Source: an uncultured Eubacteriales bacterium
GTDB taxonomy: Bacteria; Bacillota; Clostridia; Lachnospirales; Lachnospiraceae
Direction: 5' to 3'
Length of the DNA: 16,238 nucleotides
Assembly: GCA_900549105.1 (NCBI GenBank)
Contig: URND01000067.1
Coordinates: 1 to 16,238, forward strand
In this document: piece after piece, positions 13,617 to 16,238 of the stretch
Layout: every line of letters starts with the position of its first letter
Position numbering within the stretch: the stretch's first letter is position 1
Notes under the pieces: generated by a model
The model's input: only the letters and a program-made list of their open reading frames with translations
Databases searched by the model: none
Told to the model about the DNA's origin: nothing
Program-made: the position numbers and the translations under genes

Positions 13617-14429
13617 ATGCCGTATTTTGCAACAGAAGATAATTGTAAAATTTATTATGAAGAAAGTGGCGAGGGGGAAGCCGTTGTATTTGTTCATGGA
13701 TGGGATTGCAACAGACATTTCTTCAAAAAGCAGATACCTGAATTCGCAAAAAATTATCATGTTTTGGCTTATGACCTGAGAGGCCATGGCGATTCAGACC
13801 GCCCGGAGAAAGGATTATATTTGGCCCAGTTTGCCAAGGACTTAAAAGACTTAATTGAAAACAGAGGACTTAAAAACGTTGTTTTAATCGGATGGTCGAT
13901 GGGCGTACATATTATCTGGGAATATATCAGTAATTACGGATGCGAAAACCTGAAAAAAGTCGTTTTAATTGATATGACGGCAAAAATGATGGCCGAGCCG
14001 GAAGAAAACTGGCCGCATACGATTTTTGACAGTTATACAAGAGCAGACGGAATGGCTTATCTGGAACAGTGCGCTCAGAATTGGGATTCCTGTGCCGATG
14101 AATTTGTTCCGGCCATGTTCAGCGATGGACCTTGTCAGGATGAAATTCCGTGGGTATTAGATATGGCAAAAAGAAACACACCGCATGTTATGGTTAATAT
14201 GTGGCTGGCCATTATCCAGAAGGACTACAGAGATATGCTGAAAGATATTAAAGTTCCATGTCTTTATACCTATGGCGCCAGAAAATCTTTGTATACAGAA
14301 GAAAATGCAAAGTGGCTGGAAGAAAATATTCCGGGCTGCAGAATTGCAGCATTTGACGGCGGACATATTCACTTCCTTCAGGATGCAGAAAACTTTAATA
14401 AAGTTGTTATGGACTTTATTGCAGAATAG
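13617..14429 (+). CDS. Alpha/beta hydrolase
   Basis: Alpha/beta-hydrolase fold enzyme of 270 residues, probably cytoplasmic and acting on an ester, lactone or similar substrate. The oxyanion region is VVFVHGWDC, the conserved turn is YDLRGHGDSDRPEKG, the nucleophile S94 lies in the elbow GWSMG, and the histidine is H250 (or H252) in FDGGHIHFL. The usual acid after strand 7 (G-x-x-D) appears replaced in YGARKSLYTEEN, so the acid may instead be the Asp after strand 6 (VVLIDMTA). A lid of about 80 residues carries the Trp/Cys-rich cap. A strong AGGGGGA (13602-13608) lies 8 nt before the ATG. It is likely controlled by the adjacent LysR protein and is monocistronic. Confidence 0.93.
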   Translation: MPYFATEDNCKIYYEESGEGEAVVFVHGWDCNRHFFKKQIPEFAKNYHVLAYDLRGHGDSDRPEKGLYLAQFAKDLKDLIENRGLKNVVLIGWSMGVHIIWEYISNYGCENLKKVVLIDMTAKMMAEPEENWPHTIFDSYTRADGMAYLEQCAQNWDSCADEFVPAMFSDGPCQDEIPWVLDMAKRNTPHVMVNMWLAIIQKDYRDMLKDIKVPCLYTYGARKSLYTEENAKWLEENIPGCRIAAFDGGHIHFLQDAENFNKVVMDFIAE

Positions 14430-14467
14430 TTGTTGAATATTCAAAAAATATAATGTTTTTTATCGAA

Positions 14468-14506
14468 AAAGCCCGATGGATTGTTATTGATATTCCATCG
14501 GGCTTT
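14468..14506 (+). terminator. Terminator after the alpha/beta hydrolase gene
   Basis: A perfect 13-bp stem, AAAGCCCGATGGA (14468-14480) and TCCATCGGGCTTT (14494-14506), encloses a 13-nt loop 38 nt after the stop codon. The T-run is short (TTTGCCTT), but the GC-rich stem makes termination likely. Confidence 0.8.
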
Positions 14507-14516
14507 GCCTTATAAT
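14487..14516 (+). promoter_or_regulatory. Possible promoter for the Rpn-like gene, overlapping the terminator
   Basis: TTGATA (14487-14492) in the terminator loop, an 18-nt spacer and a perfect TATAAT (14511-14516) form a good sigma-A-like pair. Its leader would be about 108 nt, ending at ATG 14631. The assignment rests on consensus only. Confidence 0.45.
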
Positions 14517-14630
14517 AAGATTATCGGGGAGTTCATTTCAGAAGCCCGTATAGAAATTTCTAAATCCTGGTCAGGAGTTAAAATCCACTGTTTAAACGGA
14601 AAAAAATGATAAAATAAAGGAGCAATGTGC

Positions 14631-15209
14631 ATGGAAGAAAAGAAAGCATTGAAAGATTTAAACCTTATAGACCGTTTTTTATTTGCCGAGGTTATGGATG
14701 ACCCGGAGGCTGTTCAGGATGCGCTCAGCATTATTCTGGAGCAGGATATTCGGCTTATTCCACCGGCACAGACAGAAAAAGAGCATCGGGTGTCTCCTTT
14801 GGCAAAATCCATACGGATATTTTTAAATACCCGGGGAGAAAATGAAGACGAAGTTTCTCCGGAACTGGTAGAGTTTCTGCATTATATGGAAAATACAACG
14901 GATAAGGCGGCTGCCCAGGCTGGCAGTGACCGTATTCGGCGGATTCATAAACGGGTGTGTAAGGCGAAGAAGGGTGAGGCGATAGGAATGAGATTTTTGC
15001 GGGAACTGGAAGAGCGAAATACAGCCAGAGCAGAAGGAAGAGCAGAGGGACACCGGGATGATGTCTTAGAATTGCTGTCAAATTTTGGGGAGTTGTCAGA
15101 AGACTTAAGGAAACAGATTCTGGAACAGGAGGATGAAGAAATCCTGAAAAAATGGCTGCTGTTGGCTGCAAGAGCCGAATCTGTTGAGGATTTTATGAAG
15201 AAGATGTAG
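14631..15209 (+). CDS. Rpn/PD-(D/E)XK transposase-like protein, apparently missing its nuclease core
   Basis: The 192-residue product begins MEEKKALKDLNLIDRFLFAE and contains DPEAVQDALSIIL, matching the N-terminus of the Rpn/PDDEXK_2 putative transposase family of Lachnospiraceae. From IFLNTRGENEDEVSPEL (about residue 63) it matches the C-terminal half, including the RAEGRAEG repeat and a charged helical end. From memory, full-length relatives have roughly 90-100 more residues between these parts, holding the D/E-x-Q catalytic strands; here AKSIR joins directly to IFLNTRG near 14811-14820, in frame. The protein is therefore probably catalytically dead. ATG 14631 is chosen because AGGAG (14618-14622) is 8 nt away; the in-frame ATG 14625 would be only 2 nt away. 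Confidence 0.75.
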   Translation: MEEKKALKDLNLIDRFLFAEVMDDPEAVQDALSIILEQDIRLIPPAQTEKEHRVSPLAKSIRIFLNTRGENEDEVSPELVEFLHYMENTTDKAAAQAGSDRIRRIHKRVCKAKKGEAIGMRFLRELEERNTARAEGRAEGHRDDVLELLSNFGELSEDLRKQILEQEDEEILKKWLLLAARAESVEDFMKKM

Positions 15210-15267
15210 CGGAAGGCATATGTTTAGGACAATGCCGGAAAGGAAAAAATGAATATACAAAAGATAA

Positions 15268-15326
15268 AAAAGCCATGATGCTGATATTCAGGGAAAATAC
15301 CTGATTTACCAGCAGTCATGGCTTTT
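15268..15326. terminator. Bidirectional terminator after the Rpn-like gene
   Basis: AAAAGCCATGATGCTG (15268-15283) pairs with CAGCAGTCATGGCTTTT (15310-15326) with a single-base bulge, and an inner TCAGG/CCTGA stem extends it. A-rich and T-rich flanks allow use from both strands, toward the Rpn-like gene and the convergent SdpI-type gene. Copy B of the 66-nt repeat starts 3 nt later. Confidence 0.75.
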
Positions 15327-15328
15327 AT

Positions 15329-15394
15329 TATACCCATTCGGGTATCCCGTATGACAGATGCTTCGCATGGGCATGTTTCGTCAGACTGAGCGCG
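15329..15394 (+). repeat. 66-nt dispersed repeat, copy B
   Basis: Ungapped partner of 6571-6636, on the same strand. In this copy the 5' hairpin is perfect (ATACCC, loop ATTC, GGGTAT at 15330-15345), and the ATGC-TTC-GCAT hairpin is kept. The GC-rich 3' end (GCGCG and beyond) differs in detail, and the outer 8-bp inverted repeat of copy A is absent. It lies between a bidirectional terminator and the 3' end of the minus-strand pseudogene, 11 nt from its stop codon. Confidence 0.75.
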
Positions 15395-15405
15395 GCGCGG
15401 AATAT

Positions 15406-16191
15406 TTAATGCTTGCTATGGAATTTTTTCCACCAGAAAACAAAAGAAATCAGTCCTGGAATACCAATCCAAAGGAGTATTACAGCGAGAGTAATTGCCT
15501 CAAAATTGTTGATTGTACAAGATGCGGCTAAATAAAGCAATACTAATGGTAGAGAAATGCAGCCAATCATTTTGTGGGCAATATGCCATGTTTCTTCATC
15601 TTGCACGGTCCAGGGAAGTCTTAATCCTGTATGCCGGGTGAATGGAAGTTTTGGAGAAATATAACCGACAAACAGGATAATAATGCAGGTGACTGTTAAG
15701 GCAAGCCACTGGCCGCTGGATTCGGATAATTTAATGAATGATGTTTCGCTTAATATGGCAATAATCACGGCGAATATTAAAACAGTAATATTAAAAAGCG
15801 TTGTAACTTTTAAAGTGCCGATTTTCATATCTTCGGTAGTTATTTTTGTGAGCAATGCAAGATTTCTATATAAGATAATGGAGGCTGCTAACATACATCC
15901 ACCAGTTAATGCAATAGATATAATCTCATTTTTTACACTCATTGCAGTAAGCATCGAAATAAAAGATAAAAGTAAAATGAGACCTCGTTTTTTCTCAGCC
16001 TGCATAAATAAGGCTTTTTCCTGATTTTTAAGAGCTAATTGTTCATTTAGGTGGGCGAGTTCAGCAGCAATGTTTTCAACAGTATCATTTTGCGTTTTGA
16101 TATCCAGCAGTTCATTAACAGATACTTCCAATAAGTCAGCTATTTGAATCAGGACATCTGCATCGGGAACGGATAAGCCCGTTTCCCTTAA
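15406..16191 (-). pseudogene. SdpI-type membrane protein with a broken N-terminal XRE helix-turn-helix
   Basis: The frame reads LRETGLSVPDADVLIQIADL then LEVSVNELL, the end of an XRE/Cro-type helix-turn-helix. A linker helix (about 45 residues) and six hydrophobic segments follow. The loop GYISPKLPFTRHTGLRLPWT followed by VQDEETWHIAHKMIG is the SdpI signature, known from the immunity/signal protein of the sporulation-delaying toxin. Upstream in the same frame are TAA (16192-16194) and TGA (16222-16224), and the tryptophan normally found in KWE-x-G reads Arg. The DNA-binding domain is therefore interrupted. A TTG at 16131 could start a 241-residue membrane protein, but without a convincing ribosome binding site. 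The rest of the 5' end lies outside the window; the gene is probably decayed. Confidence 0.65.
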
Positions 16192-16238
16192 TTAAAGATA
16201 TTGTTGGGTAAAAAAGAAAGGTCAGTCGATTTTGCCGA

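Overview
This window looks like a chromosomal segment from a gut-type Clostridia, most likely Lachnospiraceae. The reasons are the clpP-clpX-lon-yihA (ysxC) order, a DUF4364 regulator, an HPr-like protein that lacks the phosphorylatable histidine, an Rpn/PD-(D/E)XK-type gene with AEG repeats, strong AGGAGG-type ribosome binding sites and moderate GC. The family assignment is inference from gene content; no rRNA or other phylogenetic marker is present.

Layout. Bases 1-4782 (+) carry a protein-quality-control cluster: the 3' part of clpP, then clpX, lon and the ribosome-assembly GTPase gene yihA/ysxC. A perfect 10-bp hairpin separates clpX from lon. An 18-bp hairpin with a U-tract closes the cluster and runs directly into the start codon of a CPSF-type metallo-beta-lactamase/beta-CASP ribonuclease (4849-6450). 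Bases 6451-6671 hold a possible terminator, a five-codon ORF behind a strong ribosome binding site, and the first copy of a 66-nt dispersed repeat. An MFS permease follows (6672-7826). A minus-strand operon (10601 to 7906) encodes malic enzyme, a TIGR01212/YtqA-type radical SAM protein and a DUF4364 winged-helix regulator. It diverges, through back-to-back sigma-A-like promoters, from a plus-strand operon (10747-12539) of a DUF362/ferredoxin protein, the HPr-like protein and a FlK-like hotdog thioesterase. A LysR regulator (minus) and an alpha/beta hydrolase (plus) form a classical divergent regulator-target pair with overlapping promoters and a candidate operator (13490-13616).

The right end (14631-16238) looks decayed. 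It contains an Rpn-type nuclease gene that appears to lack its catalytic core through an in-frame deletion, the second copy of the 66-nt repeat, and a minus-strand XRE/SdpI-type membrane gene whose helix-turn-helix part is broken by stop codons.

Function. The left block combines ATP-dependent proteolysis, ribosome assembly and probable RNA processing. The middle blocks contain central carbon metabolism (malate to pyruvate), Fe-S redox or radical chemistry and acyl-CoA hydrolysis. No CRISPR array, tRNA, rRNA or intact insertion sequence was seen, and I found no convincing complete undescribed system. The least explained items are the 66-nt repeat family, the terminator-like hairpin that contains the ribosome binding site of the beta-CASP gene, and the decaying right end.
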